Assembly (NCBI GenBank): GCA_028564705.1
Contig: JAPXFQ010000384.1
Coordinates: 301,006-365,005 of the forward strand
Length of the DNA stretch: 64,000 bases
Origin: Apricaphanius iberus
Lineage: Eukaryota > Chordata > Actinopteri > Cyprinodontiformes > Aphaniidae
Direction of reading: 5' to 3'
How positions within the stretch are numbered: position 1 is the first letter of the stretch; each line of letters opens with the position of its first letter. The notes under the pieces are model-generated. The model was not told where the DNA came from. It saw nothing but the letters and a program-made list of their open reading frames with translations, and made no database searches. This document shows, one piece after another, positions 32,601-42,712 of this stretch. A program made the position numbers and the translations under genes.

Positions 32601-34204
32601 TGCGCCGAAAACGGTCGCTGCTGCTTCTTTGCTTCCGCTGGCTTTTCTGCCACTGAGGAATAGTTTGCAGATCAGGAAACCGCTCAGGACTGTCTTTTAG
32701 ATTTCTGATCAGCTTATTTGGAGAAATGTTTTCTCATTTTAAAACTTTAGCTGAAGTGAAGAGTAATTCCAGTCTCCGATGCGGATACAGCATCCAGAAC
32801 AGCGTCTAAACCCCCATGAGAAGTAATCAGTCCGAGGCAAAAATACTAAACCTGATGACAAACAACCTCTGCAGCATTCCCACCATTTGATTACGCACAT
32901 CGTGAAATACGGTTCCATATGGAGCAGAAACTGCCTTGGCTGTATTCTAAGTGCAACTGTTTAATTTCACTTTGATAAGTAGTTCTCCGTTCAGTTTGTT
33001 TCCATTAAATATTATCTAAAGTGCATAAAAGATAAATACTATTGAATAGGTGTTAACTCCTCGGACAAGAGAAAGGCACTAGCTACCACCCACGTAGAAA
33101 TTCAAAAATGGACGGATACGGTATTAATCCGAGCCCTGAAAATGTCCGACAATCAGTTTGTGACCATAAACTAAAGCGAATGATCCAAAATACTCTTGCA
33201 AGCCTACGTAAAAAAATAAAATAAAATAAAAAAACACCAAAAAAATGAAGGCTTTGGTTGGCCTAGTTAAACTCAAGAGGCGTTTATGGTGGAAAACTTT
33301 ACAGTCTGGCTGAAACTAAACTATTCTGCAAAGATAAATGAGTCATATTTCCTTCTCAGAGACGTTTAAGGCTGCTTGTCGGTTATCAGCTAAGGTTTAT
33401 GCTTTATCTTGGGTCAGGTTGGCCTGGATGGCTTTTTACCATGAAGCAAGAAACACGTTAATAGACAAATACTTTTCCACAGCTTTACAATCTCATGTTT
33501 TGATCTAAAAAGCTAAAATCCGAATCTTTGTCCAGTTCAAAACCTTTGCCTTTAAAAGCTTTCATCGAGGAAATCCCTCAACCCAGAAATGGTTCTTCAT
33601 CTACAACTAGGTGCAGTCGTTTAAGATTTGTTCTCCTGTGATGCCCAGTAGGCCCCGTTCTGCGCAGTGCGGTGCTGGAGGATTGTGCTCTCTGCCAGGA
33701 GACTATTTCATCATCAGAGCTGGCAGCCAAAGCCCGGGAGGGACAGTTCGAAGGTCAGCAGATCCACAAACTCCCCCACACTGAGCGTAGCTGTCGGCTC
33801 GTTCCTCTTCCTCTCTCAGTGCTAATGTTTGGCCAGTGACAGTTCTGCTGCGTGTTTTCTCTTCCCTCTCCCTGCAGACCCTCCCGACTGGGTCCCCGAC
33901 GACGCCTGCAACTCCTGCATCGCCTGCAAGGCTCCCTTCACCGTCATACGCAGGAAGCACCACTGTAGGAGCTGTGGAAAGGTTCGAGCTCCCCTGCTGC
34001 TGAAGCTCCTCCCCCAATCTGGACATAAATGTCTTCCTGTCTCTTGATTCCTCCCACTCTCTCTCCCCTCAGATCTTCTGCTCCCGCTGCTCATCTCATT
34101 CGGCTCCATTGCCTCGGTACGGCCAGGTGAAGCCTGTCAGGGTCTGCACCCACTGCTACATGTTTCACGTCACGCCTTTCTACAGCGACAAGCCCGCCGT
34201 CTGA
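17503..34204 (+). CDS. zfyve28: zfyve28 / LST2: FYVE-domain negative regulator of EGFR signalling, exons 2-14 (5'-partial)
   Basis: Thirteen exons join in frame: 17503-17643, 20642-20779, 20895-21097, 26530-26619, 26718-26807, 26886-26987, 29617-31101, 31278-31373, 31548-31711, 31807-31920, 33649-33753, 33878-33981 and 34073-34204. Every intron is GT-AG and every phase matches. They give 987 codons plus stop; with a 13-codon exon 1 (human length) the protein would be 1000 residues, longer than human LST2 (887) through its acidic, Ser/Pro-rich middle. The order is a conserved helical N-terminal LST2 region (residues about 14-300), a low-complexity linker with a Cys-rich patch near 615-626, a conserved helical stretch (about 800-890), and a C-terminal FYVE zinc finger (about 923-990). 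The FYVE finger has WVPD, RRKHHCR and RVC signatures and eight CxxC cysteines. By family knowledge it binds PI3P on early endosomes and limits EGFR signalling. The assignment is firm; the start is outside the window. Confidence 0.95.
18825..19380 (+). repeat. Teleost interspersed repeat ('tagactgtatataaaga' family)
   Basis: It starts CATAGACTGTATATAAAGAT, then GGAGCCTCCGTAACATCA and GGTTTCTGAAGAG. This is a segment common in acanthomorph fish genomes, recalled from general knowledge. The class is uncertain. Confidence 0.5.
19451..19954. mobile_element. Intact MITE with TTAAAG terminal inverted repeats
   Basis: The left end TTAAAGTGACAGTGTGTAG and the right end CACACTGTGCCTTTAA are inverted repeats of about 18 bp. 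The element is 504 bp. A larger, interrupted paralogue is at 23512-25637. The shared interior includes ACCTCTTC, GATGTGCTYSTCAT and CCCCTATT. Confidence 0.75.
20642..20779 (+). CDS. zfyve28: zfyve28 exon 3, carries the Lys87 equivalent
   Basis: The exon has 46 codons, phase 0 at both ends, reading [10 protein letters not shown] to LWFGAE. The lysine codon at 20720-20722 (context DFCVKFPEE) is residue 87 if exon 1 has 13 codons. That is the lysine reported to be monoubiquitinated in human LST2, which controls its endosomal localisation. Confidence 0.95.
20895..21097 (+). CDS. zfyve28: zfyve28 exon 4
   Basis: The exon has 203 nt and ends in phase 2. It encodes [10 protein letters not shown] through LFAEFEL plus two bases of a Ser codon that is completed in exon 5, 5.4 kb downstream. 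It is separated from exon 3 by a 115-bp intron. The sequence is helical and highly conserved in LST2. Confidence 0.95.
22990..23405 (+). mobile_element. Unclassified repeat, copy 1 (paralogue of 49900-50165)
   Basis: The blocks TTCTTGGGACTCTTGTAGTT, AAAGTTGAAGTG, CAGCCGGCTGTTTC, TCTCTGACATTA and GAGTGGAGGAGCCAT recur in the same order on the opposite strand at 49900-50165. A 219-codon open frame across it has no recognisable domain. Confidence 0.65.
23713..24889. mobile_element. hAT-like non-autonomous element with perfect 8-bp TSD
   Basis: The left end TAGAGCTGGGCGATAT and the right end CGTCCAGCCCTA are inverted repeats. CCTTCTAC flanks both sides (23705-23712 and 24890-24897). The subterminal regions are rich in ATCGAT. 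The length is 1177 bp with no transposase frame. Confidence 0.85.
23962..24022 (-). repeat. tRNA-derived SINE head inside the hAT element
   Basis: On the minus strand this reads CACGGTGGCGCAGTGGTTAG and then GGTTGTGGGTTCG. TGGCGCAGTGG (24005-24015) is a perfect RNA polymerase III box A. GGGTTCG (23966-23972) is the start of a box B at tRNA-like spacing. It is not a functional tRNA. Confidence 0.55.
25817..26312. mobile_element. MITE with ATGCTGCATT ends
   Basis: The left end ATGCTGCATTTAGTTTGTCT and the right end AACTGGAATGCAGCA are inverted repeats, with further inverted matches (CTCGGAAA / CTCGGAAAG as complements). It lies between matching parts of the older Tc1-like element. Confidence 0.6.
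26530..26619 (+). CDS. zfyve28: zfyve28 exon 5
   Basis: This 90-nt exon lies after the acceptor TTTCAG. It encodes [11 protein letters not shown] through FCETVE and ends two bases into an Arg codon before the donor GTGAGC. It sits just right of the large nested transposon cluster of intron 4. Confidence 0.94.
26718..26807 (+). CDS. zfyve28: zfyve28 exon 6
   Basis: This 90-nt exon encodes [19 protein letters not shown] to LAIV and ends two bases into a Cys codon. The flanking introns are 98 and 78 bp. The sequence matches the conserved LST2 N-terminal region. Confidence 0.94.
26886..26987 (+). CDS. zfyve28: zfyve28 exon 7
   Basis: This 102-nt exon encodes [15 protein letters not shown] to TLMKKI and ends two bases into an Arg codon. 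Its donor is GTAAAC. It is the last part of the compact N-terminal exon cluster before a 2.6-kb intron. Confidence 0.94.
26988..29616 (+). other. zfyve28: zfyve28 intron 7
   Basis: It contains the LINE tail at 27560-27705. A segment at about 28480-28800 has repeated variants of 'TTGTAAGAATT/TTGTAAGATTTTAAA' and AT-rich inverted sequence and resembles a MITE remnant. Nothing else is recognised. Confidence 0.6.
27560..27705 (+). mobile_element. LINE 3' tail
   Basis: AAAGCACCTTGAATTGCCTT, then TTGAAAGTGTGCTATACAAA and TAAAATTGCCTTGCC. This is the same tail as at 9590-9650 and 40975-41038. Confidence 0.7.
29617..31101 (+). CDS. zfyve28: zfyve28 exon 8, large linker exon
   Basis: This 1485-nt exon starts [19 protein letters not shown], then carries an acidic Glu-rich stretch and the conserved segment [18 protein letters not shown] Ser/Pro-rich linker, the motif RVFFMEDLD, and a Cys patch ([12 protein letters not shown], from 30656) follow, with SLLCEKC near 30925. 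The exon is GC- and CpG-rich (clearest about 30.4-31.0 kb) compared with the flanking introns. The donor used is TCCAG|GTTGGC. Reading on without splicing would give an out-of-context stop at about 31129. Confidence 0.92.
31278..31373 (+). CDS. zfyve28: zfyve28 exon 9
   Basis: This 96-nt exon follows a long T-rich tract and the acceptor TTTTTAG. It encodes a Ser-rich conserved stretch ([16 protein letters not shown]) and ends two bases into a Ser codon. The acceptor was chosen because it alone keeps frame with exon 8; the alternative TTCAG seven bases further shifts the frame. Confidence 0.88.
31548..31711 (+). CDS. zfyve28: zfyve28 exon 10
   Basis: This 164-nt exon encodes [20 protein letters not shown], then a helical basic stretch and [17 protein letters not shown]. 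It ends one base into a Gly codon. It is among the most conserved parts of LST2 proteins. Confidence 0.94.
31807..31920 (+). CDS. zfyve28: zfyve28 exon 11
   Basis: This exon encodes [19 protein letters not shown] through EVMATK and a charged end (GDDKQKK). The donor is GTGAGA at 31921. It ends one base into the next codon and matches the human protein closely up to MATK. Confidence 0.92.
31921..33648 (+). other. zfyve28: zfyve28 intron 11
   Basis: The intron is 1.7 kb. TAGGGATGTCCGATCAG at 32104 resembles the end of a fish hAT family, but I could not place a convincing partner end. The rest is unassigned AT-rich sequence. Confidence 0.5.
33649..33753 (+). CDS. zfyve28: zfyve28 exon 12
   Basis: This 105-nt exon follows the acceptor GCCCAG. 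It encodes [19 protein letters not shown] and [20 protein letters not shown] motif and the SSELAAK segment match vertebrate LST2 just before the FYVE domain. Confidence 0.92.
33878..33981 (+). CDS. zfyve28: zfyve28 exon 13, first half of the FYVE domain
   Basis: This 104-nt exon encodes [14 protein letters not shown] to HHCRSCGK. It carries the WxxD motif, the first two CxxC zinc ligand pairs (CIAC, CRSC) and the basic RRKHHCR motif that contacts PI3P. Confidence 0.96.
34073..34204 (+). CDS. zfyve28: zfyve28 exon 14, end of the FYVE domain and stop
   Basis: This exon has 43 codons plus TGA (34202-34204). It encodes [19 protein letters not shown], the RVC motif with CTHC, and the conserved tail [15 protein letters not shown]. 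The last two zinc ligand pairs (CSRC, CTHC) are intact, so the finger should fold. Confidence 0.96.
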   Translation: MFCSRCSSHSAPLPRYGQVKPVRVCTHCYMFHVTPFYSDKPAV

Positions 34205-36100
34205 TTCCCAGATCGGCACCAAAAGCACACGTTCTGCTCCAAGAGCATATGCAATGGACAGTTTCACTCCACAGCGCTCCGGGAAAAACCCTTAAATGCT
34301 CATGATTGTACTCGCTCACCACGGCTGCAGGGTAAGGCCGCTAAAACGGGGCGGGGGGGGGCAGCAAGAAGTCTGGGCAAAAAAGCTGCAGTCTGTTTAT
34401 AGGAACGCCGGAGCGTCGGCATGTTTCAGATCCGCGTCTGAAAGTTGAGACGTTCAAAGCCAGCATCAGCGCTCTGCAGCGGTTATCTCTTTACAGGATC
34501 AGGACGCGTTTTCCTTTCTGCAGGCGTGAATAACGAAAACTTTCTGTCCGCTTCAGCGAGCTTCCCACATCCGGTAGAACTCGGGTTAGTCAGAGGAATG
34601 TAAGTCAAACCATCGTGTAAATAGTCTGTCTGCGAGCATCGGAGCCACTAAACAAACCCAGCAGGCTTAAAAACTGAAACACAGGTATCTTTTGATACGA
34701 GCTTCTTATGTTTTCTTTTTAACTTCATGAATGTCTGCATCAGTTCGGGGGAGGAGGTACGGATTATTAGTTTGCCGTGTGGCTCAAGTGCTGCGGAGAT
34801 TCATTCAGCCTTTGACCTTTTGGAGCTCAGACTTCATGTTCTGACTAAGCACGCTGAGGTGCAGGAATAACAGGGCTGCTCGTCTTTATTTCTCTTCCTC
34901 AAAAACGAGGATCTTCTCTTTATTTATTTTTTCGTTTGTGCAATATTGTTGTTTACCAAGCCTTCTGCACACCGATGAGACGGACCTCGGATCATTCTTT
35001 TTTTTTTGCTGCAGGCGTCTTCTTTCAGAAACCGTTGTGTCCAAAATAACTGCAGCCCAGCATCACTAACCAGTCCAGCCACCGTTTCTGGAAGACATTG
35101 TTTTTTTCTGGGAAAAATAATTTACAGCAGAGTCAAAGGAAACCCATCAGACACCACATGCATGCTGATTCTACGTAATTAAATGATTGATTCTTCTGAA
35201 TAATAGCAGCAGGTTGCAATGCAATTAAAGTACTTTGAATAAAAAGTGGATTTGAGGAGGAAAAAAAACATAAAATAAAAGCTCAGATCATGTAATTTTG
35301 CTGGTTATTCTGCATCTCCTGCGTAGTGATGGACAGGAAGTTGACGTATCGTTTCAGACAAACCCATACCTGTTTGCAGGTGCTCAAAATTGATTGAATA
35401 CACAAAGCGCAGATGTGTAGCAGCTCTCAGACCAATTTTAGTTCAGAGATTCAAGAAAACTTTCATCTTTAAGCAGTTTTTAGTTCATACAGTACATGTT
35501 AATTAGTTTAATTATAGTTAGTTAGTTAATTATTACTTACTTTCTTGTAGACAAATAATTCATTTTCCTTCATGTTTCTTTTTGGAAACTTTGCAGTAAA
35601 TCTAAAGAACGCAGCTATTATTTTGGACACAACTGTACGTTGTTTCGATGACGACGGACGTCATCTTCCTGGAACACGCTTGTCGGAATAAAGATTCCGA
35701 CGTGAGCCTCCAATTAACGCTAACGCATATTTATTATTTTTTTCGTTCTGGTGAGACTTGAAGCAGCTTCTCAGGCTTTAAATGTTCAGATTCACCAAGC
35801 GATCCTCATTCCATCTAAAAACAGTCAAACTTTCTCCGAAACGCTACTTTTTTTTATTTTATAAAGAATGCAGATAACATGGAGCTGTAACTAATGTAAT
35901 GTAAAGAAAAGGAATCACGCAGTAAGCTTAGAGAAGGGTGGGATAATCTGTTATTGTTATTATTGCTGTTATTTCAAAGCTTTGTCTTATTTTGTAAAAC
36001 GAATTAATTTCCATAAGAGCTGTGTAAATTATTCAACAGATAATGTTATATAGTTTTAAATGGGATGTATATTGAAATAAATAACTTTTCTGTTTGATGA
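34205..36100 (+). other. zfyve28: zfyve28 3' UTR with candidate poly(A) signals
   Basis: Unique, mostly AT-rich sequence follows the stop. AATAAA hexamers occur near 35239, 35687 and 36076. The last (AATAAATAA) is followed within about 15-40 bp by GT-rich sequence (TGTTTGATGATGTTGTCTG), the best match to a cleavage signal. The true end, and whether several sites are used, cannot be decided from the sequence. Confidence 0.5.
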
Positions 36101-39100
36101 TGTTGTCTGACTTAATGTTCATTTTGGAACCTGAAGCTGTTTCAGTAACTATTATGTTTGTCATTGCATAAATTACATTTTCCTGGAAGGAAAGTAATAA
36201 ACAGTTATTAGGATTTCTACGTAATCTGATTAAATTAAAGTCCTGGATCCGTTTTTGGTTTATTTTAGTTTTTTATGAGGATTTGTCACACCTAAGATGC
36301 ACGCCACAATTCTGTTTGTCCTTCACTTCTACAGTTTCTTTCTATATAAGTAAGAGTCTAATTCCATTTTTAGAGCAAAAATGCGGCAACTTTAACCTCA
36401 TATCGGTACATGTACAAATCTGTACATTTGGGATTTGACGAGCATGGAATAAAGCTCTATTAGTCCGTTATTGTGACAGTGTATCAGCAATACAGGGATA
36501 TTTAAATGGAAATACACGGGGATACTTTAGTTGAAACAAAAAAATATAGACAACTGGGCCAAAAAAAACACATCAAAACTGTGAAATGTTTTTTTATTGG
36601 TGTTTTAGTCTTCCTGTTATGAATTCTCTTAGTAGCAGAAGTGAAAAATAAGACTAGGAAGAAATCTTGCATGAAAAATTAGAAGAAGAATGTTGTCTAA
36701 AGTGTATGAACATGTTTGAAAATATTCTTAGAGGTGTGGTTTCAAAATTAAACACAGCACTGATATATTAGTATAAAGCTGAAATCAGATAATTATTACA
36801 TTTTTCATAATTGACGTGGGCTGAAAGGCCCCTCAGAGAGGAAGAAGCCATGACCTCAAAACGGCCAATCTTGAGATGTTGCCTTAGTATTTCCACATAA
36901 TATTCTTTGCTTCTGATGCTAACCGTTTTTGTGAAACACTCTAGTCCCTCCTGTAACAAAACGCCACCACAATATGATGCTACGACTTACTACTTTATAT
37001 ATGGGACGATGCTCTTACTGAAATCTTTATGAAATTGTCATATCTAAACATTTGGTTTCATCAGAGCTCAGAACAAGTCTCCAAAATTCAAATTCTTTGA
37101 CTCTGATCTTTTTACCTAGAGATTGCCTATTCCTTGCCAAGCCCTCTTACCAGCCTCGGACAGCTTTTTGATTAAGTCTTTTCCTTTTGTTTTAGAGATG
37201 ATGCAAACATTTTCCCCCCCAAACTTCTTCATCCTCAGGACACAGAGCCGTGTTGGGGCTCGACATTCCTGTTGATTTTACATTTATATGTGATTGTTTG
37301 AATAGGTGAACTTGGCACCTTTAGGCTTTTGGAAAAGGATGATCAACAGTTGATGAGCTTCATAATTCTTTAGCTTTCTTATTCAGACCACAGATGAAGC
37401 TTTAAAATGGAATCTTTATCAATTTGTTTTAAGCGCCCATTTTATATAGAAACTGTTTTTTAAAATGTAAATACAGGTATTTTGGTGACAGATTAGATAA
37501 CGACCATCTAAAAAACACGACATCTTCGGTTTACTTTATGGGAATTTAAGGATGAAATGAACAATGTCGTCGGTCGTTATGGGATGATTCCCTAACATGA
37601 CCTTCTGCCAGCAGGGGGCAGTGCATGCTAGTGTTCTAATATTTGGGTTAAATATGTATAAACTTTCTAATTTCTACTCCATACAGTACTGTAAATAGGT
37701 ATATCTCGTCATTCATGCCGACACCTCTGAGATGACGAGCTGAATAATGAACATTCAGGCTGACAGAAACGTTGGTTTCGTTGCTCGTTTACTCCGTAGA
37801 AACGATACGTCAGCGCGTCCGCCATATTGTTAGGGGCAAGATCTCCATAGAAACCAAGACAAGGCTGCTTGGAAACAGGATTTGCAGAATAAAAGGAATA
37901 CTACAGTTTACGTTTAGTTAAAATTGTTATGTGTTATTGATATGGAATGATAAAAGTTAATTTTAGAACTAATATTGTTTTTCGTAGAAATTAAAACTGA
38001 CTATATCCGAACAATCCAAATGGGCTCAAAACAACCTATATACAGCACAACGTTATTTAAATGCACTCAAGATGACTGCAATTAACTTAAGAAAATATAC
38101 CAAACAAATCTGCTTTAATAATCATCTTTCATTTGTTAAACTTCTGTAAATCAGACAGACAGGGTGATATCAGGTAAAATTTGCACAAAACAAATTATTA
38201 ATCTTTTAACAATCATTTTGTTTGCTTTCTTTTTCATTTCATTGCATAAACAACTAACGCAAGAGCAGATGAGGAGACAACCAAACACTGCTAAAAATGA
38301 CATAATTTCAAAGCAACACTGACAAAAACCCTGTTTTTTTCTGCTGAGAAAGATACAGATTTTTGTTTTAAGATTTGCCCCCCTGAAATGTTTGAAAACA
38401 TGATTTCTTTTAAAAAGGCAAACCTTAAAAGCCCTGTGTTCAACAATCCTTTAAAAATCCCTTTTGTACAAGAATTACTACTTTATTTATTTCATAAAAA
38501 TATTACATGTTTAATTTATTGTTAAGCAGGTAAAACAAACATATTTTCACACAAAAAAAATCTTATTTTTTTGGCCCATGGGTAGGCTACTTTCGACTTG
38601 ATGAAGTTTGGTCATCCCTGGCACTTGCACACCCAGCAACACTCACTCGCACTGTTCGCACGTACATATGTACACACACACAGCAGTGACATCAGTTCAC
38701 TGATCTATGCTTTTCCACAATTGACTTTTTTAATTGCACATTTGAAAACATGGGTTTGCACCCAAAATGTGTTTGTTTCAATGCTGTTTAAATGTGATGT
38801 GGCTGTATAAGCAATTGTGTTTTTGAAAGTTGATGATAAATTAATATTATTTTGTTTTGCAGTTTGACATTTGTCCATTTTACCTGAAACTGCCTATGCA
38901 AAAAAAGTTGGCACAGCTGATGTTTCAAGAGCTGTAGGGCCTAAATAATTAAATTTTATTGCATAATTTCAACACAAAGATATAAAAAAGGTCATTATTA
39001 GTCACAAAAACAAATCGAAAAGGCATATATGGTATTGTATTATTGTCCCAAGCAATTTACCAAAACGTGGTCAAATGTAGCTGATGTTACCGTAAAACGC

Positions 39101-39196
39101 AAAAGAAAATTTATTTTAAGCAATGATTGAAAAATGAACAAAATCAAACTAGAAATTCAAGCAACATTTCCAATAATTATTTTCTTACAATTCAGT

Positions 39197-39460
39197 GATT
39201 GCAGGCTACAATTCGCACAGGCTCACTAAAACTGGAAAATACAAGATTGAAAAAATGTTGCCTGGTCTGATGAGTCTAGATTTCTGCTGTGACATTTGGA
39301 TGGTAGGGTTCAAAATTTGACGTGAGCAACATTAAAGCATGGATCCATCCTGCTTTGTATCTGCGGTTCAGGCTGCTGGGGGTGGTGTAATGGTGTGGTG
39401 GACATTTTCTTGGCCCACTTTGGGTCCCCTTAGTACCAATTGATCATCGTTGCAAGCTAC
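39197..39460 (+). pseudogene. Tc1/mariner-type transposase fragment, central part
   Basis: TACAATTCGCACAGGCTCAC, TTGCCTGGTCTGATGAGTC, CATGGATCCATCCTGC and GTGGTGTAATGGTGTGG are the middle of the same Tc1-like family. The catalytic WSDE equivalent is readable as VAWSDES in broken frames. Confidence 0.7.
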
Positions 39461-40974
39461 ACCATCATTTTGATATATTTATTATCATATACTTCCCCAA
39501 AAATAGTCATTATACATTATATTCATTTTTAAATAGAAGAATGTGACATATGAAAGAATGGATGATCATATGAAAAATATAGTTTAAGGAGAAAACTACA
39601 TGGGTACTTTATGAGCAGAAAAACAACTCTACATTGTGTGAACAGATAAGAAGTCTAAAGTTGAAGTGCTTTGGTATATTTAATACCTTTTCACAACACA
39701 AAGAGAGACCATCTAAAAATAAAATGTAAAAATCTAATTGTGACTAAGTTGCATAATGTAAAATCTGTTTTAAAAGTCCATATTTTCCATTAAAATTGGA
39801 TAAAACATGACACGTTATCTGCATTGTCTAATTATCCTGGTAATTTGCAGTGACTGAGTCACATGAAGTGAAGGTTACGGATATTTTCCTCCTTTCTTCT
39901 TTAATTTATTGACTGTCTCTAAATCAGACTGCTCAGCAGTGACTGGGATGGAAGCATGTCAAATTTACCCCCGAAAACTAAATCCTGTTCGGTTTTACGT
40001 TTGAAGAAAGTCAGGACACGTTGGTTTTGTTTTTCTTTTCCATCGGTTGACGGCTGTTTGCAGTCGACTGTAGCCTCCCGATCATTTGAAACTTTAAATC
40101 TGAATCATATCCAACCAACAGTTGGTGTTGTTTCTTTATCCAACTGCTATCTGTGCCAGACTGTAACCGAGAGAGCAGCAGGTGGAAGCTGCTTTGTGTG
40201 ACAGAAAGCAGAAGATGCTGGAGTCAAGGAGGGACGGGGCTGAGGAGGGCTTCAAAGATTTAATTGGATGAGCCAGATGTCCTTCAAGATAACAGCCAAT
40301 GTAAAAATGTATTACATTCTTCAGGTCATATCATTATCAGTGTTGGGTAAGTCACTTTAAATTAGTAACGTAACTTTAAGTTAACCACTACTTTCAAAGT
40401 AACTAGTTACTGGGGAGAGTAACTTTACTCAGGATTCTTTTACTAACATGTTGCTTCCCTAAATGGATTGCAAGCAAGGCAGAATGAAGTAAAATAATAA
40501 ATGATAATTTATGCTTTATGTTGAAATTTTTTATCCGTCTGTTTTAATCTATTTCTATTGTTTCAACTCTCTACAAATGAAAACATCATTCTGGGGCTGA
40601 TGCGACACAGTGCTAAACATCTAATAAATCTAGTATCACTACAAAGAAACGGTGGATCACAAAATATGAATTGCAGTATGTTGACATTTTTGATGGGTAT
40701 ATTTATTTTTGTGATTGAAATGGGTAGAAAGTGTAGCCTACTTTTAGAAGTGTCGACATTACTTTGTGCCTCAGACTTTTTAGGAGCTGTAGGAATAAAT
40801 AATAGTGAAAAAATTATCAACATAAACATGGAAGTTTATCCATTTTTTTGTAAACTGATCTAAAAAAAAGCTGAACTGCATGATGAAGACCTCCTCTTCA
40901 ATACTGACAAAGGACTTTTCAGCCTCACAAAGAGAAACTAAATAAATAAAATGTATTTTCCATCTCATGGATCA

Positions 40975-41038
40975 TGCAAGGCACCTCGAATTACCGTGTT
41001 GTTGAAAGTGTGCTATACGAATAAAATTGCCTTGTCTA
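40975..41038 (+). mobile_element. LINE 3' tail
   Basis: GGCACCTCGAATTACCGTGT, then TTGAAAGTGTGCTATACGAA and ATTGCCTTG. A short, severely 5'-truncated copy. Confidence 0.65.
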
Positions 41039-41879
41039 GTCAAGCAGAGTGACGTCAGGTAAACTGGGCCAATTTTTAAATCCCTCGATAAACTGCATAA
41101 AAGCAGAGAGTGAGGCTGACTTTTATTTCTGTTGTCAATATGATTTGTTTTCAACTTGTGTAATGTTGACTTGAGTTAATAAAATATCGTTTTTCATCAC
41201 CTAAAGAAACAGACATCAGTTGTTGCACATTTTTTTATCTGAGCAGAGTTCAGATAAAGTGGGCCACCCTTTGAGCTAAACTGAGTCACTCATCTGCTAA
41301 AATGAGCCATTTAAATAAAAAGGAAAACCAATAATTTCCGATAAAAAAAAATAACAATCCAACAACAAATTAATCAACTTTCATTTGAACTAATACTAAA
41401 GAAGCAGAAAAAATTCAAGTGTCCATCTAATAATCCATGAATAGTAGCCTAACTGACATAAAAAATACCAACCAGAAATAATTATTTTTCATTACAATGA
41501 ATGTTCTGTTTTCTGTGTTCTATTTCAAAAGGACCACCTTCTTCAGAGATGCCAATTTCTATTTCAAAGTCTCATGGAACCAGACTCTGCATTTCCCACA
41601 GCTGAACCACTCCTCAGTGGGCTTTGGCCACTTTGGTCTCCATTAATTACCTAACATGTCTTCATGACAATCCTCTGTTGTTTAGCCAGAAGACTCAAGT
41701 AACTGAATGTAACACAAGATGAGGGCGATGGTTTAACCTTTGCCATGAACAGGAGACCATTTCTTCATTGGTAACATATTCAAAATGGACTTTCAGATCT
41801 TCAGATCTTTCCAACTTGGTATCCAAGATCGTAAAGAGCGGGAGTACCTCAGATACTGCTGCAGTACGATGAATAAATC

Positions 41880-42050
41880 TTTCATTCACCAACAGCCCAC
41901 AGCATGATACGGCCACAAGCAGTAAAGCTAGCTCACAGTATGGTGCTGCCACAGGAAGTGAAAAAAAAGGTCCACAGCATGATGCTGCCACAAGGAATAA
42001 AAACAGCCCATGGTGTGATGCAGCCACAGGCAGAAAAACCAACCCACAGA
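41880..42050. repeat. Diverged minisatellite, about 36-43 bp units
   Basis: About 4.5 imperfect units share the core CCACAGCATGATGCTGCCAC. The minus strand is open through the whole array, giving a repeated hydrophobic peptide (LPVAASHHG, LVAASCCG, LPVAAPYC, LVAVSCCG). The core resembles a part of Tc1-like elements. Confidence 0.7.
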
Positions 42051-42282
42051 ATGCCAATTTACCGCAGTCCTTTAAGATAAATTTAGCTTTTCCTTTAATA
42101 AAAGTTATCAAAAGAATTAAAAAAGAGTCGGCGAAAGTAATCACAATATCTAGAATTAACTATTCTTTTTTAATCAAATTTGTTTCTTTACTTTTTTTTT
42201 ATCAACCTTATGAATTTCAAGCAAGAAGGGTCTGCTAGACTTTCCGCTCAGTTCTTTCCACAAAACTGGATTTGAAGACCCA

Positions 42283-42425
42283 TCCATCCATCCATTTTCT
42301 TAACAACTTAATCCTTAATGGGTCGTGGGGGGGCTGGTGCCTATCTCCAGCTGTCAACAGGCAAGAGGCAGGGTACACCCTGGACAGGTCACCAGTCCAT
42401 CACAAGGCAGGACAAACAGGACAAA
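42283..42425 (+). repeat. Common teleost interspersed repeat
   Basis: CATCCATCCATTTTCTTAAC, then GGGGCTGGTGCCTATCTCCAG and TACACCCTGGACAGGTCACC. This segment occurs very widely in fish genomes. Confidence 0.65.
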
Positions 42426-42460
42426 CAACCATTATTATTATTAATAATAATAATATTAAT

Positions 42461-42463
42461 ATA

Positions 42464-42500
<37 letters not shown>

Positions 42501-42525
42501 AAATAAATAAATAAATAAATAATAT
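42461..42525. repeat. (ATAA)n microsatellite
   Basis: About 14 AAAT units with one interruption (AATTAAAT). Confidence 0.9.
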
Positions 42526-42559
42526 TTTTGCGTTTCAAACAGTTTCAACAAAAAAATGC

Positions 42560-42712
42560 CACTCTCAATATGGCGGCTACGTTGACGTACGGCGCTAAGG
42601 TTTGCGAGCTGTGATTGGCCAGTCTGTGGGCTGTGATTGGCCCACCGCTTAAACAGTGGGCGGGCCAACTAGTCTTCGCTCTCTGATCTCCAGAACAGTC
42701 AGTCTGTCCAGG
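42560..42712 (+). promoter_or_regulatory. TATA-less promoter candidate for the gene at 43306
   Basis: AATATGGCGGC (42567-42577) is a near-perfect YY1 element, often found just downstream of start sites. TGACGTAC at 42583 is CRE-like. ATTGG at 42614-42618 and 42636-42640 are two inverted CCAAT boxes 22 bp apart, and GGGCGGGCC (42658-42666) is a GC box. CpG density rises relative to both sides. No TATA box is seen. Confidence 0.6.

Larger units (their letters stand above)
36101..42540. other. Intergenic region between zfyve28 and the next promoter
   Basis: No exon was recognised on either strand. It contains a possible Tc1-like remnant (about 36780-37010, GGAAGAAGCCATGACCTCAA), the listed Tc1 fragment at 39197-39460, a LINE tail at 40975-41038, a minisatellite at 41880-42050 and a common teleost repeat at 42283-42425. 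The remainder is AT-rich. Confidence 0.55.

Noticed and set aside
32104..33140. Complete hAT element in intron 11
   Set aside because: Only a left-end-like TAGGGATGTCCGATCAG is convincing; no matching right end or target duplication was found.
36780..37010. Tc1-like element
   Set aside because: Some resemblance (GGAAGAAGCCATGACCTCAA) but too diverged to delimit; only mentioned in the intergenic entry.
41695..42144. 149-codon minus-strand frame
   Set aside because: Explained by a minisatellite with units near 39 bp. Kept only as a curiosity in the findings.
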